Shown here: positions 56,376 through 64,000 of the stretch, piece by piece
Layout of the letters: every line of letters begins with the position of its first letter
Position numbering within the stretch: the first letter of the stretch is position 1
Assembly (NCBI RefSeq): GCF_006494365.1
Contig: NZ_VHIP01000003.1
Span: forward strand, 248,001-312,000
Reading direction: 5' to 3'
DNA: 64,000 nucleotides
From: Aestuariibacter sp. GS-14
GTDB taxonomy: Bacteria; Pseudomonadota; Gammaproteobacteria; Enterobacterales; Alteromonadaceae
The notes under the pieces: generated by a model
Databases searched by the model: none
The model's input: only the letters and a program-made list of their open reading frames with translations
Told to the model about the DNA's origin: nothing
Translations under genes and position numbers: made by a program

Positions 56376-57004
56376 AACGTTTACTGTCTGCATTACTTCT
56401 GTCTGTGTCAGTTTTAGCTGTATCTGCGCACGCTGATACGTTGTTAGATGTTCAGCAAGATTGGGCACACGTGAATTACGATTTAACGGGTGACGACCAG
56501 GAAAAAGCCTTTAATACCTTACTTGAAAAAGCAGAAGCCTGGGTGAAGTCTCAACCTGATTCTGCTGAAGCTCACATATGGCTTGGCATTGTTCAGTCGA
56601 GTTTTGCTGGAGCGAAAGGTGGGTTAGGGGCACTGTCTTTGGCTAAAAAAGCCAAGAAAAACTTCGAGCAGGCACTCCGGTTAGACGAAAATGCGTTGAA
56701 TGGATCCGCAATGGTAAGTTTGGGCGTGCTTTATCACAAGGTGCCGGGATGGCCGTTAGGATTTGGTGATGACAAAAAAGCGAAAGAGCTCATACTTGCC
56801 GGATTAAAACAGAGTCCGGATGGTATCGACAGCAACTATTTTGCAGCGGAATATTTTTACGATAATAAGCAATACGCAAAAGCACTCGAACATTTGCAGG
56901 TAGCGCAAACCGCAGCACCGAGGGCAGACCGCCCGCTGGCAGATAAAGGCCGTCAACTGGAAATAGCTACGTTAAAACAGCGGGTAGAAGCAAAACTTAA
57001 TTAG
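56372..57004 (+). CDS. Exported TPR protein of the hemolysin-type operon
   Basis: 210 residues with a Sec signal peptide (MKRLLSALLLSVSVLAVSAHA, cleavage before DTLLD) and TPR-like helical pairs (AEAHIWLGIVQSSF, NYFAAEYFYDNKQYAKALEHL). It resembles TatT-type TPR proteins. As the last, overlapping gene it suggests the pathway has an envelope step, possibly product delivery. It overlaps the convergent mscS-type gene by 8 bp. Confidence 0.8.
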   Translation: MKRLLSALLLSVSVLAVSAHADTLLDVQQDWAHVNYDLTGDDQEKAFNTLLEKAEAWVKSQPDSAEAHIWLGIVQSSFAGAKGGLGALSLAKKAKKNFEQALRLDENALNGSAMVSLGVLYHKVPGWPLGFGDDKKAKELILAGLKQSPDGIDSNYFAAEYFYDNKQYAKALEHLQVAQTAAPRADRPLADKGRQLEIATLKQRVEAKLN

Positions 57005-58088
57005 TTCTGTCTGTATTAACAACGGTATCTTCCTGTTCTTGTTGAAGGTTAATGGCGGTAATGGGGAAGGGAATAACAATCCCTTCCTCGTTATAGCGCT
57101 TGTGCAGCTTCTTAATAAACATGGATTTAACGAAAAATCGGTTGAAGTACTCTTTGGTTCGCAGCATCACCGTAAAGTTAATACTGGAATTATCGAACGT
57201 ATGGAATAACACAAAGGGTTCGTAGGTTTCTACGCCCCATTCGTGTTCTTGCAAAACCTGATTGGCAACTTCAAGTGTAACGCACTCTACGAACTCCAAA
57301 TCTGAGCGGTAATGTACACTTACTTCTACCGGAACAGAAAGTTCTTTTACCGGGTAGTAATAATTAATGATTTTAGATTGCGACACTTTACCATTGGGCA
57401 CAATCACAATGTTATTTGGGAGCATTTTTATCCAGGTCGACCGCCAGCCAATTTTGTCTACGAAACCCTGTTCACCGCTTTCCAGCTCGATAAAATCGCC
57501 AATGCGGAATGGCTTGTCGATGAGTATTTGTACCCCTGAAAAGAAGTTTTCAAGTGTGGGTTGCAGGGCAAGGGCCACCGCCAAAGACGTGATCCCCAAA
57601 GAGGCAATTAATGGCGTAACCGAAATACCCATGGATCCCAATACCAATAAGATGGCTAGCCCAATTAAACAGGCACGAATGGCGCCACTGGCAATACTGC
57701 GTGTATTGGTAAGCAATGATGAACGCGCTGCGTATACTTTGATGGCGTAAGTTACCCAACGCTCTATAAATAAAATAAAAGTAATGATAATAAGTGCGCG
57801 AATTACATCTGCCACTATTTCACTGTCTGGATAGGCCCATACGCCGGTAATGTCAAAACCATATCGGCTTAGCCACAATAAAATGGTGAAGATGATGAGA
57901 TTTAACGGTGCATTGAGTGCTAGTGCAAGTACCTGATAAAAGTGCGTTACCTGACTGTCTTGCTGATGAATTTGGGCGCGCAAACGCACCAAAAAGAGGC
58001 GTTTTGCCAGATAAAGGCACAACAGAACGATAATACAGGCCGCTGCGGTAATTGTTTGCTGGGTTGTTAAAATGTTAGCAAAATCCAT
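56997..58088 (-). CDS. MscS-family mechanosensitive channel
   Basis: 363 residues. Five N-terminal hydrophobic segments include the pore helix (ITSLAVALALQPTLENFFSGVQI), followed by the beta domain with DKPFRIGDFIELESGEQG and a C-terminal alpha/beta vestibule region. It is longer than E. coli MscS (286 residues), nearer YnaI/YbdG-type members. An AAGG precedes the ATG. The charged C-terminus overlaps the convergent TPR gene. Confidence 0.92.
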   Translation of the reverse strand: MDFANILTTQQTITAAACIIVLLCLYLAKRLFLVRLRAQIHQQDSQVTHFYQVLALALNAPLNLIIFTILLWLSRYGFDITGVWAYPDSEIVADVIRALIIITFILFIERWVTYAIKVYAARSSLLTNTRSIASGAIRACLIGLAILLVLGSMGISVTPLIASLGITSLAVALALQPTLENFFSGVQILIDKPFRIGDFIELESGEQGFVDKIGWRSTWIKMLPNNIVIVPNGKVSQSKIINYYYPVKELSVPVEVSVHYRSDLEFVECVTLEVANQVLQEHEWGVETYEPFVLFHTFDNSSINFTVMLRTKEYFNRFFVKSMFIKKLHKRYNEEGIVIPFPITAINLQQEQEDTVVNTDRTN

Positions 58089-58229
58089 TGGTTACCTTTA
58101 TTTCAAAGTGATTGGTAAAGGTATCTACACACTCAGTTACAGTTAAACTTGCAATCGACACACCAGAGATTCATATTCTCGTCGCATTAGTTTGGTACTA
58201 TGCCGGTCACACAGTTTTGGGATCATGTT

Positions 58230-58601
58230 ATGTTTGTTACAAAGGTCACGGGTTACAAGCGCTTGTACTATGCAACCTGGTATTCATTAAAAGGGTTAAA
58301 AGCCGCTTTTCTGAGTGAGCCCGCAGTCCGTCAGGAGAGCTTTCTGCTGATAGTAGGCATTGCAGTCAGCCTGTGGCTGGATGTATCCATGATGGAACGT
58401 ATTTTAATGATAGGCAGCATATTGCTGATCATTATTGTTGAGTTGTTAAACAGCGCAATAGAAGCCGTGGTTGATCGTATCGGACCTGAAATACATGAGT
58501 TAAGCGGCAAAGCCAAGGATATTGGCTCTGCCGCTGTATTTATGGCCATTATGCTGGCGCTGCTCTGTTGGGGTGGTATTTTGTACGGATTATTTTTCTA
58601 A
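58230..58601 (+). CDS. dgkA: Diacylglycerol kinase
   Basis: Integral-membrane kinase recycling diacylglycerol to phosphatidate. I chose ATG 58230 (123 residues, GGGAT about 9 nt upstream), which matches the 122-residue E. coli protein; ATG 58200 is also in frame. LKGLKAAFLSEPAVRQESF, VELLNSAIEAVVDRI and ELSGKAKDIGSAAV are the conserved catalytic stretches. The 3' end overlaps the convergent MFS gene by 12 bp. Confidence 0.95.
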   Translation: MFVTKVTGYKRLYYATWYSLKGLKAAFLSEPAVRQESFLLIVGIAVSLWLDVSMMERILMIGSILLIIIVELLNSAIEAVVDRIGPEIHELSGKAKDIGSAAVFMAIMLALLCWGGILYGLFF

Positions 58602-59792
58602 GGTTTTTAACTGACGCAAGTCTTTAAACCAATAGCTTCCTGCAATAACCACCGCAAATGCACAAATGCCACCGGCCAGTGTGGCATTTACCGGACCCAA
58701 TGCAGCAGCAGCGCTGCCCGCTCTGAAATCGCCCAGCTGGTTGGAAGACGCAATAAAGATAGAGTTAGCCGCGCTTACCCGTCCACGCAAGGCATCGGGA
58801 GTATTTAACTGAACAACCGCTCCGCGAATTACCACACTGATCATATCTGATGCACCGTAAACAAACAGTGCAACGGCCGAAATCCAGATATTGGTAGACA
58901 GCCCAAATACCAAAATAGAACCGGCAAAAATAAACAAAGCGTTAAATAAAGTGGTACCCGTTTGTGCAAATTCGGTTTTGAACCGCGAAAGGTATATACC
59001 CATTAACACAGCACCTGCCGCTGGCATCGCGCGAAGCAATCCCAATCCTTCCGGCCCAACGTGCAGAATATCTGCCGCGTATACCGGCAATAAAGCAACT
59101 ACACTGCCTAACAACACAATAAAGAGGTCGAGGGCTAAGCTGCCAAGTACCACTTGATTCTGTTTTAGAAAACGCAAACCGCCTAAGAGATCACGTTTTC
59201 CCCCGGCGGCATTGGCAGGCCCCATCGCGGGGAGCTGCAAAAAGCTTGTTAATGTTCCGCACGCGGCAAATACTAAAAGCCAATAAATATTCCGGTCGAG
59301 CAGGGCAATGAGTAATCCCGCAACAAAAGGGCCTATGGTCAGCGCTATATTCCAAACTGTACTGGTTATGGCTACGGCCTGGTTAAGTTGGTGTGGTTTT
59401 ACCAGGTTAGGCAAAGTAGCTTGTAATGTGGGAGACATAAACGCTTTTGCACATCCGTAAATACTGATGAGCGACAGCAGCCACCATTTATTGAAATCAG
59501 GTGTTTGCATGAGCAACGCAAACCCGATGAGTACGGTAAGTTGTGCGGTTGCACCCAACACCAGAATTTTGCTTCGGGACAGATGGTCTACTACCCATCC
59601 TGTTATAGGAAACAGCAAATACACCGGGACTATTTGGAATAATCCCACTAATGCCAGGTCAAAGGGATCTTTGGTTAATTGATACAAATGCCAGGCAAAG
59701 GCCACACCCATAATTGATTCGATGGTGCTGAATACACCCCGACCCAATAAAAACCAGGAAAACTGTGAAGAGAATAACCGTGAATCTGTCAT
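58590..59792 (-). CDS. MFS transporter, EntS-like
   Basis: 400 residues, about eleven to twelve transmembrane helices. WHLYQLTKDPFDLALVGL and GWVVDHLSRSKI (loop 2-3 motif) place it in the MFS_3/EntS group of exporters. The substrate is unknown; EntS itself exports enterobactin, but no siderophore genes are nearby. It stands alone. Confidence 0.88.
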   Translation of the reverse strand: MTDSRLFSSQFSWFLLGRGVFSTIESIMGVAFAWHLYQLTKDPFDLALVGLFQIVPVYLLFPITGWVVDHLSRSKILVLGATAQLTVLIGFALLMQTPDFNKWWLLSLISIYGCAKAFMSPTLQATLPNLVKPHQLNQAVAITSTVWNIALTIGPFVAGLLIALLDRNIYWLLVFAACGTLTSFLQLPAMGPANAAGGKRDLLGGLRFLKQNQVVLGSLALDLFIVLLGSVVALLPVYAADILHVGPEGLGLLRAMPAAGAVLMGIYLSRFKTEFAQTGTTLFNALFIFAGSILVFGLSTNIWISAVALFVYGASDMISVVIRGAVVQLNTPDALRGRVSAANSIFIASSNQLGDFRAGSAAAALGPVNATLAGGICAFAVVIAGSYWFKDLRQLKTLEK

Positions 59793-59840
59793 TGGTTAGA
59801 GAAATGTACCAGATGAAAAGAGGCGTTACTTTATCATAAA

Positions 59841-61385
59841 TCACAACGACTTGTCTGACTTTAGTTGAGTGATCAACTGAAGTAATGGCATGGGTTTGCC
59901 GAAATAATACCCCTGTCCGAATTGAATGCCTGCTTGCATCAGCGCAACACGCTGTTTGTCATTTTCGATACCTTCCGCAACAATATTAACATTGATGTTT
60001 TTAGCAATGTCTACCACGTGGGGTATTAAGGATGAACGTATGGAGCCATCTTCCATTTCACTCACAAAACTGCGATCGATCTTGAGTGTATGACAAGTAA
60101 ATTGGCGCAATTGCCCAAGGTTAGAATACCCCGTTCCAAAGTCGTCAATTGCGATTTGAAATCCATTCTGACTGAGTAATTGTAAGGTGTTTTTGCTGGA
60201 CAAACTCGCAAGTTGTTCACTTTCAGTGACTTCTACCACAACCTTGATCCCGGGGAGACTGGCCAGACTGTGGTGTTGAACCGCTAAAACCCGACCGTTA
60301 TCGATATCCCGTGCAAAAAAGTTAATGTTAACCTTGAACGGTTTAAGGTTGAGATCAACCTTTGAAAAGTCTTTATAAACCCGATTCATTATTTGAACCG
60401 AGAATTCCCAGGTTTTGTTTGTATCCTGAATAATAGGAATAAACGCATCCGGAAATATTGGCCCGGAATTGTCTTTAAATCTTGCCAATACTTCGCAACC
60501 AATAATGCGACCTGAAGATAATTCAACAATAGGTTGGTAGTCGCAATAAAACTGCGAAGCCTTTAATCCTCGCATGATTCTCGATTTAGGAGCCCGACGG
60601 AGATTACTGGTTACCAACATTGCACCAAGTGAAAATACGCCAATTAAAATAGAGATAACATACCAAAGGGTTAACAGTTTGTGATTGTACTGCTCAAAGT
60701 AACTCCGGGGAGTGAGAGTACCGATACAATAGGGTACTGTATCGCTGCAATCAGTCTGATAAAAATAGTTTTCATCAATTTTGTGCTGCTGAGAGTCGGG
60801 AACGGGGAGTGCTTTGTGGCCTGCAACATGAACATGCTGTTGTTCATAATGATATACAATGCGCCATTGCACAGGAATATGAATAAGTGAATCGAACTGC
60901 TGTTGAGTAATGACCGCATTAAAATCACCACTTCGGATGATCATGGCTTTTACCTGCTGATCAAATAACTCGATTCCTCTGTCTACCCAAATTTCTAATC
61001 CCTTTGGCCCGATATAATCTGCTACATCAACATACACAGGAGAACCGAACACGCCAATGCCGGTAGAACAGAGCATATATTCGCCCTGTAAAAAGCCTAA
61101 ATCCTTTGTGTAGTTTGCATTGAATAATTGCCGGCGCATTGCCAGTAACAACTCATCGTTACATTCAGTAGCGTTTAAGGATTTAAGCTCATTAAAAACA
61201 ACATACAGTTCGTTGGTTATATTGGATATTTCGGCGAAGGAATCCTGAATTTCAGCATGGATAACGGTTTCAAAATCCTTCTCCAGATATTTGGTTGCCG
61301 CTAAATACACACCGATGCTAACAGATGCACTGATGACCAGCTTAAATGCGAACGACAAGAAGTGATAATTATTTGTAGATGGCAT
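59841..61385 (-). CDS. CSS-motif sensor with EAL c-di-GMP phosphodiesterase domain
   Basis: 514 residues from ATG 61385 (frame open to 61415). Membrane helices at about 10-30 and 230-250 flank a periplasmic domain with the CSS-type motif (YMLCSTG) and an ECN cysteine, thought to be redox-controlled by DsbA/DsbB. The EAL domain follows (about 270-510): QPIVELSSGRIIGCEVLAR carries the E-x-L variant EVL, with DDFGTGYSNL and KIDRSFV intact, so hydrolysis of c-di-GMP is expected. Confidence 0.92.
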   Translation of the reverse strand: MPSTNNYHFLSFAFKLVISASVSIGVYLAATKYLEKDFETVIHAEIQDSFAEISNITNELYVVFNELKSLNATECNDELLLAMRRQLFNANYTKDLGFLQGEYMLCSTGIGVFGSPVYVDVADYIGPKGLEIWVDRGIELFDQQVKAMIIRSGDFNAVITQQQFDSLIHIPVQWRIVYHYEQQHVHVAGHKALPVPDSQQHKIDENYFYQTDCSDTVPYCIGTLTPRSYFEQYNHKLLTLWYVISILIGVFSLGAMLVTSNLRRAPKSRIMRGLKASQFYCDYQPIVELSSGRIIGCEVLARFKDNSGPIFPDAFIPIIQDTNKTWEFSVQIMNRVYKDFSKVDLNLKPFKVNINFFARDIDNGRVLAVQHHSLASLPGIKVVVEVTESEQLASLSSKNTLQLLSQNGFQIAIDDFGTGYSNLGQLRQFTCHTLKIDRSFVSEMEDGSIRSSLIPHVVDIAKNINVNIVAEGIENDKQRVALMQAGIQFGQGYYFGKPMPLLQLITQLKSDKSL

Positions 61386-61537
61386 ACGGTGCCAATATCC
61401 ATAAAACAAGCACAACTTTAGTATAACATTATATTTGTTTAATGCTGCAACGTGCGACGTGTTGCTCTAACGGTCTGATGGCTGGCAATTTATGCAGAGT
61501 AGGGTACGCGTACTATGCACAAGTACCCTTTTTAAAC

Positions 61538-61987
61538 TCAATACATTTTATAGGGTAAGAACTTACCTGACATCACTACGCTTACACGGTCACCCTTGGG
61601 ATCGGGTTCACGCTGCAGGTCCATGGAAAAATCAATCGCGCTCATAATGCCGTCGCCAAATTCCTCATGGATCAGTTCTTTTAATGTGGTGCCATACACA
61701 TTCACTAATTCATACCAGCGATAAATAAGGGGATCAGTAGGAACCGCTGTAGGTAATGAACCCTTGTAGGGTACGATTTGTAACCAGGCGACAGCTTCAT
61801 CACTCAGTTCAAATAGATCACCTACTTTTTCTGCTTGTTCTTTACTCATCGCCATTTGGCCTAAACAAGCTGCGGTGCTCCATTCCTTAGACTGACCAAT
61901 TATGTCGGCAACGTGAGCCCACTTAATGCCTTTTTTTACCTTGGCAGACTGAATCATTGCGGTAACTTGCGTGCGATCTGTAATCAT
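61538..61987 (-). CDS. cynS: Cyanate hydratase (cyanase)
   Basis: Converts cyanate and bicarbonate to ammonia and CO2. The 149 residues match. The N-terminal DNA-binding-like helical domain is followed by the active-site region with R90 (IYRWYE), E93 and S116 (GDGIMSAIDF). The C-terminus RVSVVMSGKFLPYK is typical. No cynR, carbonic anhydrase or cyanate transporter gene is adjacent. The gene is flanked by A/T-rich sequence and a large hairpin. Confidence 0.95.
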   Translation of the reverse strand: MITDRTQVTAMIQSAKVKKGIKWAHVADIIGQSKEWSTAACLGQMAMSKEQAEKVGDLFELSDEAVAWLQIVPYKGSLPTAVPTDPLIYRWYELVNVYGTTLKELIHEEFGDGIMSAIDFSMDLQREPDPKGDRVSVVMSGKFLPYKMY

Positions 61988-62047
61988 TGCTCTTTCCTCT
62001 GTGAGTATTTGTACAGTTAAAGCCTGTTAATAAGGTTTAAAAATGCA

Positions 62048-62093
62048 AAAGGCGTCCTTGCTGACTAAATGATTAGCCAGACAGGACGCCTTT
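62048..62093. terminator. Large hairpin upstream of cynS
   Basis: AAAGGCGTCCT and AGGACGCCTTT pair over 11 bp, with an inner near-perfect arm (CTGACTAA and TTAGCCAG). Short T runs follow on both strands. It would stop transcripts running in from the transposase/TonB side. The rest of 61988-62328 holds no gene I can support. Confidence 0.7.
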
Positions 62094-62328
62094 ATCCGTT
62101 AAAAATTGTGACTTGTTTACTGCTTGGTACGTTTCAGTTTATGTAGAGCAGATATAATGCCAATTGATTAAAGTACTTTTAAAACAAAACTCTGGGCTAA
62201 ATGATTAACGGAAGATAGAGCAGGAATGAACTATAGTTGCGCAGCAAAGAGTACATTGCGCACCAAATAAGAGCAGTGTAGTCAGGACAGGGAACAAACT
62301 GGTGTAATGGTTGCACTCATTCCAACTA

Positions 62329-62565
62329 TTACCCAAATGAAGATCCCAAGTAACCGAGAAACAGGATTTTAAAGAAGCGAACGGGGTCTGCGGCTGGTCT
62401 GCCATTGATCTTACAATAAAGGTGATCGACTTCATCACGGATGAACTCAAAATCGATAGCCATATCGATAAGGCGAACCAGATGGTCTTCGGGAACCAGC
62501 TCGTTGATGTAAACCATTTCGAGCTCAACTTGCTGAAGGGATTTGTCTTTTAGCTTGGTGAACAC
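62329..62565 (-). pseudogene. IS1182-like transposase N-terminal remnant
   Basis: 78 codons resembling the start of IS1182-type transposases: VYINELVPEDHLVRLIDMAI, then CKINGRPAADPVRFFKILF. The frame ends after GYLGSSFG, far short of the usual 400-500 residues, and no later transposase motif is found nearby in any frame. No terminal inverted repeats are evident. It lies between cynS and the TonB-dependent receptor and marks past insertion activity. Confidence 0.75.
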
Positions 62566-62670
62566 TCCTATTTCACTATGCCTAATAGATCAAAGGCCCG
62601 GACTTACGTCCTGGCCTTTGTCGTCAATCTGCAGCCTCTGGTGAGGTGGCGTATCAATTAATGTTGTATC

Positions 62671-64000
62671 TTAAAAGCTGTAACGAATGCTGATTCCGAC
62701 TTCTCTTCTTGGGGTGTATTGTGTCACGCGAAAGTAACCTGAAGAACCTAATAAAGTGTCCATGCCACTCAGCGAGTTTACAGGTGCAGAAGTGTCTCCT
62801 TGTAACGCCTGCTCTTCGTTAAGGACATTTTTCGCATACAGTCCCACTTCCCACAAACCTTCGCCTCCAACTATACCAGTATATAAGTTCAGCAATCCAT
62901 AGGCATCAGCGGTGTAGCTTGAGTTATTATTTTCTCCGGTGTACAGATATACGGCCCGAACATAAGCTTCCATATCGTTACGCAACTGGAAGAAATATTC
63001 CGATAAGAGACTGAGTTTCCAATTAGGTAATAGTGAAACAGATGCATCGGATTTACACAATGCTACATATTTTCCGTAGCTACGGAAATCAGCTGCCGTA
63101 GGCGTGCCGTCGTCAGCAATACCATCAAAGTTTGAGTCATTACATGGTACTTCGGAATCTTGAATTGAGCTGGTCGAGTAGCTGTATCCAATTTTCATTT
63201 TCCAGTCGTCGGTCAGGCTCAGGTCCAGATCAACGTCGACTCCATCTACTGTAGCATCAGCATTTGACGTGAAATCAAAAGCGCCAATGTTGTCGCCAGA
63301 AATACAGTTCCCTGCAATCAGATAATAGGACGACTCACCATAATAAAAGAAGCCTTCAAAGTCCTGACGGAACAGTGCTACGTTAAGACGCGCTCGGTTG
63401 TCCCAAAGCGACGACTTTGCGCCAATTTCATATGATGTGGATTTTTCAGGATCTAAAAACACAAAATTTTCTAACGTTTCGTCCAATTCAGTGGTCAGAC
63501 CTACTATAGTTGGACCTGCACGCCATGATGTGCCAACCGTTCCGTAAACCATCAGATCGCGATTGAAGCGATGAGACAGTGATACATTGTATATAAGATT
63601 GTCGTCGTCTCTCTTATCTACGATGTCCTGCAATTTACTCGGAGAAATTGTGAGGTCACACACTCCTGTGTAAGTGCCTTCCCATGTCCCACCTGCCGGT
63701 CCGCAATAAGCTTCTGGCAGAGTCGCTAATGCAATTTTTGCGGAGCCGATATCTAATTGGTTATCACGTACAACATCAGACTGAATCTGGCGTAAACCCA
63801 ATGCAAGTTCAGTATTATCTGTAATATCAAAAGTAACATTTGCAAATATTGAGAATTCTTTGGCAGATGAGTCTGAAGTTAAGTATAGAGGGATAATGAA
63901 ATCTTCGTTAAATGAGGATAAATCCAAGCCCTCAAGTGGTGATCCAAATGTACCTGAAAGCGCACTGGCTTTATCATCTAGATACGTTGAATATTCGTTT
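62671..64000 (-). CDS. TonB-dependent receptor, C-terminal part (cut by window edge)
   Basis: The frame stays open from the stop at 62671 to the last base, giving at least 440 residues of an outer-membrane beta-barrel. Alternating hydrophobic/aromatic strands, SLSHRFNRDLMVYGTVG, LTDDWKMKIGYSYS and a terminal Phe (ISIRYSF) are typical. The plug and TonB box lie beyond the window. TTG 63927 is not the true start. The ligand cannot be told. Cys pairs (near NCISG and PCND) suggest extracellular-loop disulfides. Confidence 0.9.
   Translation of the reverse strand, partial: NEYSTYLDDKASALSGTFGSPLEGLDLSSFNEDFIIPLYLTSDSSAKEFSIFANVTFDITDNTELALGLRQIQSDVVRDNQLDIGSAKIALATLPEAYCGPAGGTWEGTYTGVCDLTISPSKLQDIVDKRDDDNLIYNVSLSHRFNRDLMVYGTVGTSWRAGPTIVGLTTELDETLENFVFLDPEKSTSYEIGAKSSLWDNRARLNVALFRQDFEGFFYYGESSYYLIAGNCISGDNIGAFDFTSNADATVDGVDVDLDLSLTDDWKMKIGYSYSTSSIQDSEVPCNDSNFDGIADDGTPTAADFRSYGKYVALCKSDASVSLLPNWKLSLLSEYFFQLRNDMEAYVRAVYLYTGENNNSSYTADAYGLLNLYTGIVGGEGLWEVGLYAKNVLNEEQALQGDTSAPVNSLSGMDTLLGSSGYFRVTQYTPRREVGISIRYSF

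Noticed and set aside
58112-58318. 68-codon frame before dgkA
   Set aside because: Overlaps the dgkA start in another phase and has no ribosome-binding site.
62205-62528. 107-codon frame overlapping the transposase remnant
   Set aside because: Overlaps the recognisable IS1182-like frame in another phase and has no family resemblance; I could not read it as the frameshifted continuation.

Overview
This window looks like chromosomal DNA of a marine gammaproteobacterium of the Alteromonadales (Alteromonas/Aestuariibacter type). I infer this from gene order and protein similarity by eye: serC-aroA-cmk-rpsA-ihfB-lapAB-pyrF; ald/lrp/ftsK-lolA-rarA-crcB-serS; uvrY-uvrC-pgsA followed by tRNA-Gly/Cys/Leu; and a cbb3 oxidase block ending in fnr-uspE-ttcA. 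No composition or database computation was run.

Layout. 1-7.8 kb: amino-acid, nucleotide and translation genes, ending at a bidirectional terminator facing ald. 7.8-18.1 kb: alanine dehydrogenase divergent from lrp, then the ftsK-lolA-rarA-crcB-serS run, then the reverse-strand tusDCBE sulfur relay operon and yccA. 18.2-19.3 kb: two identical tRNA-Ser(UGA) genes in a 585-bp tandem duplication that also carries two orphan tRNA 3' ends and four copies of one terminator. 19.5-23.1 kb: uvrY, uvrC, pgsA and three tRNAs. 23.15-24.32 kb: a 1.17-kb micro-island between a 60-bp direct repeat of the tRNA-Leu 3' end, with a nuclease-like gene, an unknown gene and 9-bp iteron-like repeats, but no integrase. 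24.5-28.6 kb (reverse): kynureninase with an exported HGGxW hydrolase whose apparent start codon is ATC, and a chemoreceptor paired with a NIT-like protein. 28.9-34.3 kb: AraC-type regulator, sulfurtransferase, sirtuin, LysE exporter, Bax-type glucosaminidase and DUF2987 protein. 34.3-45.2 kb (reverse): rssA, ttcA, uspE, fnr, cbb3 assembly genes and ccoNOQP.

45.4-52.6 kb: a small membrane protein, a two-subunit bacterioferritin operon, a KefB/C-like antiporter, an orphan gene, a CDF metal exporter with a glutamate-synthase-like enzyme, and a universal stress gene under a textbook class II FNR promoter. 52.7-57.0 kb: a five-gene overlapping operon (thermostable-hemolysin family acyltransferase-like protein, AMP-forming ligase, heme-oxygenase-like di-iron protein, SDR, exported TPR protein), the best candidate here for an undescribed small-molecule pathway. 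57-64 kb: MscS channel, DgkA, MFS exporter, CSS-EAL c-di-GMP phosphodiesterase, cyanase, an IS1182-like transposase remnant and the end of a TonB-dependent receptor cut by the window edge.

How it fits together. Low-oxygen physiology is the clearest theme. The window encodes FNR, and FNR-type boxes lie before the cbb3 operon, uspE and the second usp gene. Start codons were moved from the longest open frame where Shine-Dalgarno placement or family length argued for it; each case is stated in the entry.
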